Assembly (NCBI GenBank): GCA_037127315.1
Contig: JBBBDQ010000347.1
Location: 450,001 to 514,000, forward strand
DNA length: 64,000 bases
From: Ascarosepion bandense
Taxonomy: Eukaryota > Mollusca > Cephalopoda > Sepiida > Sepiidae
Direction: 5' to 3'
The notes under the pieces were generated by a model that did not search any database, had not been told where the DNA came from, and saw only the letters and a list, made by a program, of their open reading frames with translations. This document shows positions 43,209 through 53,898 of this stretch, piece by piece (the stretch's first letter is position 1; each line of letters opens with the position of its first letter). Made by a program: the position numbers and the translations under genes.

Positions 43209-43912
43209 CTAGCAGTATACCCCGGCGTTGCTCGGGTGTAATGAAAGCTTTAAAACTAATCCATGGTCCTGGAGCTCAGTCTCTTTGGTCGTTGGCACGA
43301 AAGACTAAAAAGCAATAGTTGTTTCCAGTTAAAGCGAAACTGTAGACTGAAAAAAATGAATGGATGTAAGTCAACTTTTGATTTCCTGGTATCGATATCA
43401 AATAAAATTCTTTTGTCGTCAACTGAATGTTGAAGGCTAAATAAGTCCTCTGAGTAAATAGTATCATGGATGAGACTAAGAACTACAATTATACCTACTT
43501 AGAGTCAAACTCGAAACAAAAACTAAATAAAAGGGCTAAGAAATACAGACATACAGGCAGATAAACCGACACACAAAAACATCTTGCCTTTCATACACAT
43601 ATATATTATCGATTTTCTGAACTCTTATAAGAACTGCAACCATGAAACCTCTGAATGTCGTTTCTTATGTCTTTGTCTATGAGTGTATCAAATTTGATTA
43701 AAATCGGACCACTCCTTCTATAACCCGATTTTTTCGATTATCGATTTTCGATATTTATCGGGGGTACCTCGACACAAAACCCAGCTTAGAATACTTGCAG
43801 ACTCTTATAGTACAACTGTGGAAATGTTCAAGAAAATGGTTCTGCCGTTTCGGAGTCTATAGATAACGGACACACACACATACACACACAAAAAGTTCCC
43901 TTATTAAATAAG
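43209..43912 (-). mobile_element. Non-autonomous Helitron, inverted second copy
   Basis: Same element as 38899-39601 on the other strand. CTAG is at 43212-43209 with T beyond it, and the hairpin 'acccgagcaacgccggggta' follows inward. The far end matches 'taaactt.tttataa..ggaac', but the terminal TC is altered to TG, so the 5' tip is mutated or lost. Confidence 0.85.
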
Positions 43913-43914
43913 TT

Positions 43915-44392
43915 TACATCATTCGATTTGCATTGAATACTGTTGCCATATATGATTGGGTGCTTCTGCTATTCATCTCGAGTTTCTCAACATCTAAAGA
44001 AAGGTCTGCAACGAAATATGTCCCGATTTGGCAGCTCGACTTCAGCCAATTTCTCACCGACGCGATGTAGCTTCCTTCTGTCTTTTTTACACGTACTTTT
44101 ACAGCTGATTCTCTGACGAGTTTCATCATCTGGTGCACTGCCTTCTTGACTAGGTCCTGCCATTTACCGTCCAAATAGGCAAATGTAACCGACTGTTCTA
44201 CTCCACCGTTTCTTTTCTCGCCTGTAGAACTCTCTTTTGAACGCGTCAAATACCATCTTCTATCTTCTTGACTCCAGTGTCTCTCTCTCTCATTCTTTCT
44301 TTGACATTCCTCGTACCGTATTTGTCTGTCTTCCCTCTTCATTCACTGTAGCCCCAGTCGCACGAGTGTCAGTGTTGCCTTGCTTACTTCAT
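43915..44392 (+). mobile_element. LINE-A 3' fragment
   Basis: From 'gcattgaatactgttgccat' to 'gccttgcttacttcat' with the RTSRLWNSLP region damaged. It abuts the Helitron 5' end. Confidence 0.75.
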
Positions 44393-44794
44393 AAATATTA
44401 ACTAATTGTTTAGATTTACATTTTTTTACGTAGCTTTTGAAAAGTAACCCAATGCTCCTCCAGATATCTAGGTCGAACTTTACATCATATATTAAAAAAC
44501 TTTCTAAACATTTAAATTTTTGTAATTCTTTGATTTTGTATCTCTCCTGAGTAATTTGAGTGTTGAATTGTTTCTTTTGCTAGGTTCATGCCTTCTGTGT
44601 TCTTGCAACTGATCTGATAAATTATATATAACCAAATTTAAAGATCAGAAACGCAGTTTTATTTACTTCAAAGACCACATTAATACCACATCAGTTTCAA
44701 ATCTCAACAAAATTGTTATTAAGCTAAGTTATGCTCTACAAATAAAAAATAAAAAATAAAAATTGGATTCGACACTTTCGAAATATTGTCTAGC
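44393..44794. other. Unassigned
   Basis: Nothing recognised. Confidence 0.35.
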
Positions 44795-44890
44795 TCTTGG
44801 TTTTTGTAGATGCTATTATACACACAACAATTCAACCAATTATCCTTTGGTCATCATCAGTTCTTTTTTGTATTGTTCTGACTGCCACCG
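44795..44890 (-). repeat. Hammerhead-like relic
   Basis: Minus strand: CUGAUGA at 44860-44854, then U, GACC, a ~10-nt loop, UGGUU, then GAAUUG where GAAA is expected. It therefore has a good first core and stem II but a mutated second core. Flanked by the word pair 'tttcgaa' seen in other foldbacks. Confidence 0.4.
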
Positions 44891-44961
44891 GATATCTGCT
44901 AATTATTGAGTCATTTTCTCGCTGTGATGTCAGTTATAGTTCGTTCTTGGGGAACTGATTG

Positions 44962-45225
44962 ACGTACGACCATGTTACGTCGTAAAGTGTATGATCCCCG
45001 AAGTTAAGAAACGTCGAAGCTCGTCAGCATCTAGATAGGTGACTACCTGGAAATACCATTGCTGTATTCTTGATTGGTTGGTGTAATAGATAACGGGAAA
45101 TCGCAAAACCGAGTCCTAATTCCAGTCGGGTTCGTTATATTCACTTGCGAGCAAAGAATCATGAGAAATGTATGAATCCAAATCTTCTCCCACAACTCTG
45201 GGTTAATTAGTAAAGTGTGTATCAA
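44962..45225 (+). mobile_element. 5S-tRNA composite SINE, diverged
   Basis: 44962-45060 is 5S-like ('cgaagttaagaaacgtcg', 'agataggtgactacctgg', 'aaataccattgctg'). It passes directly into a tRNA/SINE-A-like part ('ggttggtgtaatagat', 'accgagtcctaattccag', 'tatattcacttgcgagcaaa'). Same two-part order as 56722-57107. Confidence 0.75.
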
Positions 45226-45597
45226 TAAATCATTAATAAATAAATTCTCACAATTCTCACGATGAAAGAATAATTTCTTGTTTTAAATTACCTGAAAAGG
45301 GATGATAAGCCGTAAAACATTAACCAATCAATCAATTCTGAACTGTTGCTTGACTACCTGTACAAGAGATTGAACTTACAACCACTCGATGAAAGTTAAT
45401 ACTTGCTTTTAAACAATTTCCCCCATTTAAAGTTAAACTTATTAACGACTAGGGAGCAAGACACATTCTGTTCACCAATTTTGTCTGTTAATCATTAGAA
45501 ATTATTTTGATGTCAAGCGGGAGCTTATGTTGAGATGTTTGTTAGAAAAGAGGATTTCCTTTTTCACTTCTAACGTTACCAAAGATTACATTGTAAG
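45226..45597. other. Unassigned
   Basis: Nothing recognised. Confidence 0.35.
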
Positions 45598-46140
45598 GCT
45601 AAGCAACTAATAATGGCGAGCGGAAAAGAGGGACAAGAACCGGATAAGAAACCACCGGCGCGTGTAATATTTATGACCAGCGTTAGTTTGTGTCAATTCG
45701 GGTACCAATTATATCAATGCCAATTTGTGTTTTTATTGTTATGCCATCCTTTAACGTGTTTTCGGCCACGGATAAGACGCTTCTAATTTGGTCGCAAATC
45801 TCCCGAAGTTGACCGTTCGTGAGTAATTACGGGAAGTTTCAGCGGCAGAATCTAGCGAGCGGGAATAAAGTACCAGAAAAATAAAAAATACAACAAAAAT
45901 AATAAATATACACATAGAATATATACTAAAAATTATTCGGGGAAAATAATCTGGAATTTCTTAAACCGCGTTAATGTATTGTCAAAAGTATTTTTCAAAA
46001 CCTTCTTTTCTTTCTAAGGCAATAAGAAAGATCTAATTCTGTTACTAATTTGAAGAAAGAGATGCTTACATTTATTTGACTTTAGAGAAAAAAATAGGGT
46101 CCTATACCTTTACTAATCCAGGAATGTGGACCACATATAG
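45598..46140 (+). repeat. Unclassified interspersed repeat, copy 2
   Basis: Second copy of the repeat at 40440-40860, longer on the left. Its left word 'gcaactaataatggcgagcg' also appears in altered form at 47392-47425, so parts of the family are scattered. Confidence 0.75.
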
Positions 46141-46430
46141 AAAAGAATATAGAATATAGAAAAGTAAACGGAAAAGACTTGTGTATACATACATACATAC
46201 ACATATATAAGAATTAACTTAATCACAGGAAGGCAACACTAATAATCACAGACTGAACTTCCGAAAATAGTGCTAACTTAACAGTAATTTAAACCGTCTT
46301 GTAACCCGGCGAGAACTACCTTGTGGGTTAAATAATGGGGGAAAAAAAAAAGAAACAAACAGCTCACAAGAACACTACGTCTAGTGCCCGTTGGAAAGAA
46401 AAAACAAACAAAACGAAACCTTATAAACAC

Positions 46431-46435
46431 ACACA

Positions 46436-46519
<84 letters not shown>
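46431..46519. repeat. (CA)n followed by (TA)n
   Basis: About 29 CA units then about 13 TA units. Confidence 0.95.
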
Positions 46520-46525
<6 letters not shown>

Positions 46526-47309
46526 CAAGAAAGTGAAAAAATACAGATTAAAACCAATTGTTCAAGTATTTACTTATATAAAGAATGATCGATACAGAGT
46601 AGAGCTTAATATTATAATGTTCTTTTACAATGGTTTATAAAAGCATAATATCACTACATAAAAATTTTCATGTTTCAGAAAAATACTTTTTTTCTTCCGG
46701 TGATATGTTAAAATAAATGGAGAAAGTAATTTATTTTGAAACTATAATGTGAATTCATGGTTATTTAGAAAATAAGGGAGTGGTAGATGAAGAAAATGTT
46801 TTAGGTATGTCAATAAGAATTATGTAACAATGGAGTTTTAATATTTGGGTTGCGAAAGAAAGCAGGATGGCCTGGTATCTAGACATGAACAACTTTTAAA
46901 TTTGTCTGGATAAAATACATAGTGGGATCTTAGATGTATTAAATGGTTAGACAATAATTTTAAAGGTAGTAAGATTTTAGGTTTTTTTTATTGAACATAA
47001 GAATTTTTTCTACTATTCCAAGAGTAAAGTGACTGAGATGTTTTGGTCAGAATTAGGATTAAATATTTATGGTGTACTTAGTTATATTGTATTAAGAACA
47101 ACTAGTAAATATTGTTTAGGTCATTTATTTTAGTAAAATAATTATATATTTTTAATTATGTCACAGTTTAAGTTATAAATGAAACATTTAAAAGATTAAA
47201 TTTAAAAAAAATACTATTTCCGAATAAGGTACATATCGAGACAACATTATACTTAAACAGATAAATAATTTTCGACAGCAAGTTGGATTTTTTGTAAAAA
47301 CAAAGTTAA
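46520..47309. other. Unassigned
   Basis: Very AT-rich; nothing recognised. Confidence 0.35.
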
Positions 47310-47334
47310 ATACACACACACACACACACACAGA

Positions 47335-47390
<56 letters not shown>

Positions 47391-47426
47391 GCTTGGCAAC
47401 TAGTAATGGCCATCGAAAAAGAGGGA

Positions 47427-47473
<47 letters not shown>

Positions 47474-47580
47474 TGATGATGAGAAACATAAAATTTTCCA
47501 TGTCGAAATGTAAACCTGATGATGTGAAACTGTCTTGAAACATAGAAAATTCTATGTCGCAATGTAAAATTGACATAACC

Positions 47581-47608
<28 letters not shown>
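47310..47608. repeat. Cluster of (CA)n and three (TA)n tracts with a hammerhead-like word
   Basis: (CA)n at 47312-47332, then (TA)n at 47338-47384, 47430-47469 and 47581-47608. Between the last two, an imperfect ~53-bp tandem ('gaaacata.aa.ttt..atgtcg') includes CUGAUGA (47516-47522) and GAAA (47537-47540). A 7-bp stem ACAUAGA/UCUAUGU closes on a C at 47558. Stem II between them does not pair well. Confidence 0.7.
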
Positions 47609-47611
<3 letters not shown>

Positions 47612-48030
47612 GAAGTATACCAGACAATGAATGTCTATTACGTTTAATCATGAGCTGTTCAAAACATCGCATTTTGGTTTTAATTTTTGGTGAAAATAAA
47701 GAACAAATCGTCGAACATTTGGACATTTTTTATGACGTTGGTTCTAAGTTTTTGACTCCGATGAGCTATCTTCAGAATGGTTGTAGGGACGTTAACATAA
47801 AGACATCCACCATCATGATAATATTATCTTGCGCTGACATAAAACATTGTTATGCGGCGAAAACAGTCGCCGAAAAGCAGACGCAGGTCGTAAATTAATA
47901 ATGCAATTCTATGATGTCACTCGCCGTGAGAGACCGAAAACCAAAATACGATGTTTAGAAAGGCACATGATGAAACGTAATAGATATTAATTGTCTGTTA
48001 TATTTAAAAATATATGTTCAGATAAGTATC
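47612..48030. repeat. Foldback, second copy of the 22.9-kb family
   Basis: Left arm 47620-47810 matches 22960-23150 in order ('tgtctatta.gtttaatcatg', 'aaaataaaga', 'ggttctaagttttt' and 'tatcttcag' at 47767-47775). Right arm 47930-48020 is its inverse ('aaaataagatgtttagaa'-like, 'ttaattgtctgttatattta'). The spacer is ~120 bp and differs from the first copy. Again adjoins (TA)n. Confidence 0.7.
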
Positions 48031-48204
48031 TGCTGCATCAGTACACTATATAATAAGGTAATTGAATTAAATTGATTGAATATGTGCTGGTATAGGGAAG
48101 GTATCATAGCATGATCCATTTCCCATGTCAATAGATCTGCCATGAAAATATGTATTGGATTCAGGATTGTATTTAGGATGTGCGATGTAGTACATTCCTA
48201 CAGA

Positions 48205-48930
48205 AGATAGCTGGAGAAAGTAACAAGTAAGGACTACAAATAAACTGCAAGAAATCCGGATGCATGGTCATCTGTAATAAAGGCAGCCTAATTATATGAG
48301 AATCAAGGTTGTGGATACTAGAATCAAGCAGGTACAAAAATTCCTCGGAAGTATTATAACAGAAGATGGAAAGTGCGACACAGGGGTCCGAAGGCGAGTT
48401 GGCATGGTGAAGGAAGCATTCCAGAAGTTGAGTAAGGTATTAAGAAACAGAAAAATTTCGCTAGAAACAAGGAAGAAAGTACTGGATTGCTGCATGATGT
48501 CCGTCCTTCAATATGGCAGTGAATGCTGGACAATACCATCAAAGATGAAGGAAAAACTTGGAGCAACTGAAATGTGGTTCTACAGATGGATGCTGCGAAT
48601 ATCATTGATCGAGCATGTGAGCGATGGTGAGGTCCTAGAAATGATGGAACCAAAAAGGAAATTAATACTGAGCATCAGAAAGAGACAGCTGAAGTTCCTG
48701 GGACACGCAATGGGGAAGGAGGGCCTGGAGAACCTGATACTAACAGGCTAGATAATGGGGAAAAAGACAGGAGAAAGCAATGGATAACATATTTGAAGGA
48801 CCTAATCAGGTGGATGATGGAACGAGATTTGCATGTTGTAACAGGAGAAGGCGTGCTCAGAGCCACCAGGGATAGGGAAACGTTGAAAGCCATGATCGCC
48901 TACGTCCTAAAGAGACAGGGCACATAGAAG
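48205..48930 (+). mobile_element. RTE LINE 3' part, best preserved
   Basis: 5'-truncated BovB-like RTE ending 'gggacagggcaca' then 'tagaagaa'-like tail at about 48930. Carries the longest open RTE frame in the window. Confidence 0.9.
48296..48751 (+). CDS. RTE LINE ORF, post-RT C-terminal region
   Basis: 151 open codons: FLGSIITEDGKCDTGVRRRV, then KKVLDCCMMSVLQYGSECWT, then WFYRWMLRI and RQLKFLGHAMGKEGLENLIL, cut by a stop at 48749. After a shift it goes on with TYLKDLIRWMM and TRDRETLKAMIAYVL to 48925. The order equals the C-terminal half of BovB/RTE proteins after the YADD box. No catalytic residues are in this piece, so it is a dead-on-arrival copy. Confidence 0.9.
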   Translation: MRIKVVDTRIKQVQKFLGSIITEDGKCDTGVRRRVGMVKEAFQKLSKVLRNRKISLETRKKVLDCCMMSVLQYGSECWTIPSKMKEKLGATEMWFYRWMLRISLIEHVSDGEVLEMMEPKRKLILSIRKRQLKFLGHAMGKEGLENLILTG

Positions 48931-48954
48931 AATATGTAGTACTTTAGATATTAG

Positions 48955-49135
48955 CTTAAAACGAGAAATCGGAGAGCGAAGTTTGAATTCCAGTTAAATT
49001 CGTTGCATTCACTTAGGCGCAAATATCTTTGGGAAGAGTATTAATCCGTCGTTTCAACCACTCCACAGAAAGTAATGGCAACCTACTCTTTTAAGACTTG
49101 ATTGCTTAAGCGTTTATCAATGACTGACTGATTCA
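48955..49135 (+). mobile_element. SINE-A copy with internal deletion
   Basis: 'aacgagaaatcgg', 'gtttgaattccagtt', 'cacttaggcgcaaatatc' and 'cagaaagtaatggcaacc', ending 'atgactgactgatt'. The first part of the head and a central piece are missing. Confidence 0.75.
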
Positions 49136-49194
49136 GACTTAGCCAAAACTTTATACTTATCGGACTTCTGTCGTCGGGAGAAAAACAAAACAAA

Positions 49195-49560
49195 ACACTG
49201 CTTTATGCAAGGTTTTTAGCTTAAGGGGTCGGAATGTCCACATTAAAAAATCGGCCTAATGCCATATCTGCATCAGTGAAGAGGTTTCTGCTATAGATCT
49301 CATCTTTGACCGAATCTCGACTTCGGGCAGAATGGGACGCACACAAGTTTATACCGAAGGGTAAATAGACGAAAGCCCAATCCCGAATAAAGGGAATTTT
49401 GCCCACGTGTACGCGATCGGAATGACACAAAGTAAATTCAGCCTTGTGCCACAAGCCAACTTTGTGGTGAGACTCGGATAAATACCGAATTCATTAAAGA
49501 TTAAATTTGGCTAGCTCTCGTTTATGACCGGTTGAAATCTCGTTTCGCATGCAAGGTTTT
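49195..49560. other. Unclassified, more GC-rich segment
   Basis: A 77-codon minus-strand frame (49454-49221) with mixed composition (GRFFNVDIP near its end) stands out from the background. Its start resembles a SINE-B-like 'gtggcacaaggc'. I do not recognise the sequence; an old repeat is more likely than a gene. Confidence 0.3.
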
Positions 49561-49564
49561 TCTG

Positions 49565-49800
49565 GCATTGTATTCACTTACGCGCAAATACCCTTGGGAA
49601 AGGTATTAATCCGTCTCTTCCTTCCAGTTATGGGTTAAATGGGAGGACAGATTGGGTTCTATAGCCTTGGTCGGCAACCAGTCTACCGCAGAAAGCAATG
49701 GCAACCTACTGCGGGATAATCTTCTGCCCAGTCAGTCATGTCTCTTTCGAGACATGATCGCCCAAGTGTGTATCACGTATGGCACTTAACTGACTGACAC
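49565..49800 (+). mobile_element. SINE-A copy, head missing
   Basis: Begins at 'gtattcacttacgcgcaaat' and runs through 'ccgcagaaagcaatggca', the hairpin 'gtctctttcgagac', to 'aactgactgac'. It is followed at once by another copy. Confidence 0.85.
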
Positions 49801-50116
49801 TCTGAGGATGTGCGTTGTAGGGCAGTGGATATCGGCTCGGAACGACAAATCGGGAAGCCAAGTTTGAATTCCAGTTGAATCCCTTACATTCACTTACGTG
49901 CAAATACCCTTGGGAAAGGTATTAATCCGTCTCTTCCCTCTAGACATGGATTAAATAACTGAACCGATTGGGTTTTATAGCCTTGTTCGGTAACCAGTCT
50001 ACTGCAGAAAGTAATGGCAACCTACTGCAGGATAATCTTCTGCCCAGTCACTCATGTATCTTTCAAGACATGATCGCCCAAGCGTGTATCACGGATGGCA
50101 CTTAACTGATAACTGA
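49801..50116 (+). mobile_element. SINE-A copy, full length
   Basis: Head 'gatgtgcgttgtagggcagt', 'gtttgaattccagttga' and body through to 'ggcacttaactgataactga'. It lies in tandem with the previous copy. Confidence 0.85.
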
Positions 50117-50684
50117 CTTTCTGTTTTGAATTTTTTTTCATGTACCTGGGTTTTTTTTAACCTTGGATTTAACATATTATTAAGTTTGACTTTATTTTTT
50201 TATAAATTTGACACAATTTGTTTCTGTATTTGAATTTTTTATTTTTTCTGGTTATTTTTGTTTTGGAATATTCCGCTCCGGCATATCAATAATCCATTTT
50301 TTCCTCCGTAGTGCAACCGAGTTACACAAAACTATTGTTTTAATTTTTTCTTGTCTTTTCATTTAACTTTAACCTAAATGTTTTGTCTTTCTATCTTTTG
50401 TTCGACTAACTTTTTTTTTCATGTATTATTTAATCTTTTAGTGTATATTTTTCGAACTTGTTATTTTCATTTTCGCATAATTCAGTGAAACTTTTTTCTG
50501 TACGTTTACTGTTTATATTTCATTTTTGATCGCCAGTCTTTTTTAAATATTTTTTTTTCTTTTTAGTGATTACGCTTCCATCATTTATTTTGTTTCTGTG
50601 GATTGTATAGGCAAACCTTTTTACTTTCTATTTTTTTGTTGCTTTGCTTTTGACAAACTTTCTAGTTTGTTTTTCACTTAAAGT
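50117..50684. other. T-rich unassigned DNA
   Basis: Long T-runs; nothing recognised. Confidence 0.4.
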
Positions 50685-51627
50685 GACTTAGCAGCCCGCC
50701 TTCAGTCACATTTTTTACCGAGGTGATAAGTGCGACATAGAGATCCGAAGCCCATTTGGCATGGCGTAGGAAGCAATCCAGAAATTGAGTAAGGGATTAA
50801 GAAACAGAACAATTTCGCTAGAAACAAGGAAGAGAGAACTGGATTGCTACGTGCTGTCCGTCCTGTCAGTGAAAGATGACAATATCATCAAAGATGAAAG
50901 AAAAACTTGAAGCAACTGAAATGTGCTTTACAGAAGGATGCTGCGAATATCATGGATCGAGCATGTGAGCAATGATGAGGTCTTGGAAATGATAGAAACA
51001 AAAAGGAAATTAATACAAGCATCACGAAGAGACAGCTGAAGTTCCTGGGAAGGAGGGCTTGGAGAATCTGATACTAACAGGCCAGATAGAAGGATAAAGA
51101 GACAGGGGAAGTCAACGGTTATCATATTTGAAGGACCTAATCAGGTGGATGACGGAACGAGGATTGCATGGTCTAACAGAAGAAGGCGTGCTCAGAGCCA
51201 CCAGGGATAGGGAAACGTGGAAAGCCATGATCGCCTACGTTCTGAAGGGACAGGGCACATAGAAGAAGATGGGGCTTCCATCTGTCTTTTCTACAAGTAT
51301 TTTTATGGCAACTGTTTGGCAAGCTTCTTATACTGTTAGCCCAACCACATGTATTTACCTTTGCTACTAGATTGACCTCAAACTTTTACTATCAAAAAAA
51401 TTAAATCTAACTGCTTCTTCTACCCTTCCTCTTTGTGAAACTCCCTTCCATTTGCTTGCTTTTCAGATAGCTGCAATCTCTAAAAATTTAAATGCTACGT
51501 CAAGTGTTATCTGTTTTCTACTTGATTCTCATATATTTTTTATCACTTTTTGATAGCCTCAGTACCTTTTTTATTTCTTCACTGTAGCATTCCTGTCTTG
51601 CTTGGGGTTAAATGATTATAAAAAAAG
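50685..51627 (+). mobile_element. LINE-A 3' fragment interrupted by RTE
   Basis: LINE-A text stops at 50727 ('acttagcagcccgccttcag', 'ttaccgaggtgat') and resumes at 51268 ('ggggcttccatctgtctttt') exactly where the same LINE-A sentence continues ('gcgtgacgtggcttccctg'). It ends 'cttgcttggggttaaatga' plus A-run at 51627. Confidence 0.85.
50728..51267 (+). mobile_element. RTE LINE inserted into LINE-A
   Basis: From 'gcgacatagagatccgaagc' to 'ggacagggcacatagaagaa'. Matches the RTE at 48.3-48.9 kb in order but with several deletions; no long frame. Confidence 0.85.
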
Positions 51628-52474
51628 GAAAAAGAAAAACAACTTTAATATTTTAATGCTTATATTTCTTTCTTTTACATTTAATCGTGAATTTTTTAGC
51701 GAATATTTGTTGTATTCTGTCGTCTTTTAATTCAATTTTTTGCGTCATAATCATGTTTTATTTTTATTATATTGCATTTAATTCCGTTTCAGATGATATA
51801 ACGAGTTTTGGGTGTTTTCCTGTTTTTCAGATTCTTTTGTTGTGTTAATTATATAATTATTTTTTCTTAAATTGTCTTTTGTTTTTTGTTCCGTTCGTGG
51901 AAACATTTCTTTAGATTTCTGTATCAATAATTTGTATATTTTAATTTTAATTCGTTTTTTTTATAAGTAAAAACTCCCACATACGTACACTCACACATAC
52001 ACGCACATTTTGCCCGAAAAGTAATAAAAATTTTGAAACAGAACCACCCTCGAAAAATGACTAACAAAAGTTCGTCAATCAAGAAAGAGTTGTTTTGCAC
52101 GATCTCTAAAGTGAACATCTCCGAGAAAAAAAGAAACACCAAAGCCTGCAACAAAATACTAGTGAACTCGATATTGAAAGGAACCTGAAAAACCTGAAAA
52201 ATGACAATGAATTATGGAGACCAAAACGCCCATAAAACCAATAAGAAAAGGGATTTGGGAGTAGTCTAATAACTATACACACACTAAAGAAAATGGACTT
52301 TTTGGTATCCACTCGAGGTTTAAAAAATATCGCGTCAATCTTCATGGTCGACAAGCTAACATGCAAAATGTTTCGCTCCACGAAAGACATAGTAGTAAAA
52401 TCACTGGAGACTCTTGCCGACTCTCAAAGAATATATAGGGGATCGGGTTTTTTCATGTGGAACATTCTGCTACC
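51628..52474. other. Unassigned
   Basis: AT-rich; nothing recognised. Confidence 0.35.
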
Positions 52475-52477
52475 TCT

Positions 52478-52805
52478 CCCGAAGACTGCTTAAACGTAGC
52501 AATTTCTGTGCCTGCTATCAGCACGGTTTCATCTCCGTATCTTATATTGTTTACATTTTGGCCTCCGATGACGAATGCTGCATAACTTCTAGGGTTCTTA
52601 GTATTGTCTCGCCGTATAAATTGAATAAGTCCGGTGAAAATACGCATCCTTGTCTTACGCCCCTTTCAATCTTAGTATAATTGCTGAATTCGTTGCCTGT
52701 CCGTATGCATTGATTACTCTTACGTCTTTCCCGAATATGTCGATGTTGCCAAGTATATCCATCAATTCTTTGTGGTGTATTTTGTCGAACGCCTTTGTAG
52801 TTTTC
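52478..52805 (-). mobile_element. RTE LINE RT-palm fragment
   Basis: On the minus strand it reads LIQFIRRDNTKNPRSYAAFV then IGGQNVNNIRYGDETVLIAG. The YADD box is changed to YGDE. It is the part of RTE that precedes the 48.3-kb piece. Confidence 0.8.
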
Positions 52806-53336
52806 GACTTTCTGACTTCATCTCTTTCTCTCTCCCTCTCTTTCTCTCATACTCACACACTTTCGTGTATATTTTGAATATAATGTGTTATGATCAATGA
52901 AGATACCTACAGCCTGAATTAATAACGACTAATTAAAAAAGTGAAATGTAATTCAACATGATGAATTTTAAGTCTCTGTCAACTCGGTAAATATTCTGAT
53001 GGCAGCCGATTTCGTTTCTGCTAAACTTGATTAACTCTTTTACTGAATCATTATTTTCAAAATCTAATTTTTTGTTTTGCATAAAGCGTTGGATAAATTT
53101 TAAAATATACTTGTGGCGGTTAAGATTTCAGTAAGCTCTTCTAGTCTTTCTGGCTGCAAAGGCTGGTTTTATTTTTTATTTTCCTTTGAGTTTCTAAGGA
53201 AATTTTTTTCAAATTCTCTTGTACTTACTATTAAGGGATCTCTTTATTTTACTAAGTTAATATTGGGAGACTGACACTTCTATACATCATGGACACTTCC
53301 AGTACTATATTACTATGTGAATGGTAGCATTATAGG
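52806..53336. other. Unassigned; short (CT)n near 52820
   Basis: Nothing recognised. Confidence 0.35.
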
Positions 53337-53337
53337 A

Positions 53338-53757
53338 GTAGCACCAGAAATGCTACTATTGACACTGTCAGCACTCTGCCCTCTGGTAGAGGGCGCTCTC
53401 TGCTTCCGAGCAGAGAGCTATAACCCAGTCGTGGTTCCGCCGAAGGGTAGAAGCATGACTGGGCAAAAATAGACAGATATTTTTTGGCCGGGCCATATAG
53501 CCCGGAAATCCCAGTCATAATTGACCATGTGTCACATGTTGCCCTTACTGGGAGGGACAGCTAAATAATGTAGCACCAGAAGTGCTACAATTGACACTGT
53601 CAGCCCTCTGCCTTCGGGTAGAGGGCGCTCTCTGCTTCCGAGCAAAGAGCACTAACCCATTCGTGGTTCTGCCGAAGAGTAGAATCACGACTGGGTTAAA
53701 ATAGACAGATATTTTTTGGACGGGCCATATAACCCGGAAACCCACTTATAACTGTGC
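53338..53757. repeat. 232-bp tandem repeat, 1.8 copies, upstream of LINE-A
   Basis: Units start at 53338 and 53570 ('gtagcaccaga.gtgctac'). Each has 'actgtcagc.ctctgcc', 'gagggcgctctctgcttccg' and an inverted repeat 'cgggccatata.cccgg'. They lie immediately before LINE-A coding sequence, as promoter monomers do in some LINEs. The link to LINE-A is by position only. Confidence 0.85.
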
Positions 53758-53898
53758 TTCCGTCTCTCACTTCTAAGCTCGGTTAGCTATCTCTTCTTTC
53801 TCTACCGCTCACCTTCCTCCTCTGACTGTTCGTTACTTGACAGCATCTCTGACAATATCGACAAAGCCATTTCCTCCTATCCCTCTGCCCATATATTT

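Noticed and set aside
43005..43241. A 78-codon frame as a gene
   Set aside because: It ends inside the terminal hairpin of the inverted Helitron and shows no family motif.
46278..47562. Open frames of Cys-Val or Tyr-Ile runs
   Set aside because: They are translations of (CA)n and (TA)n tracts.
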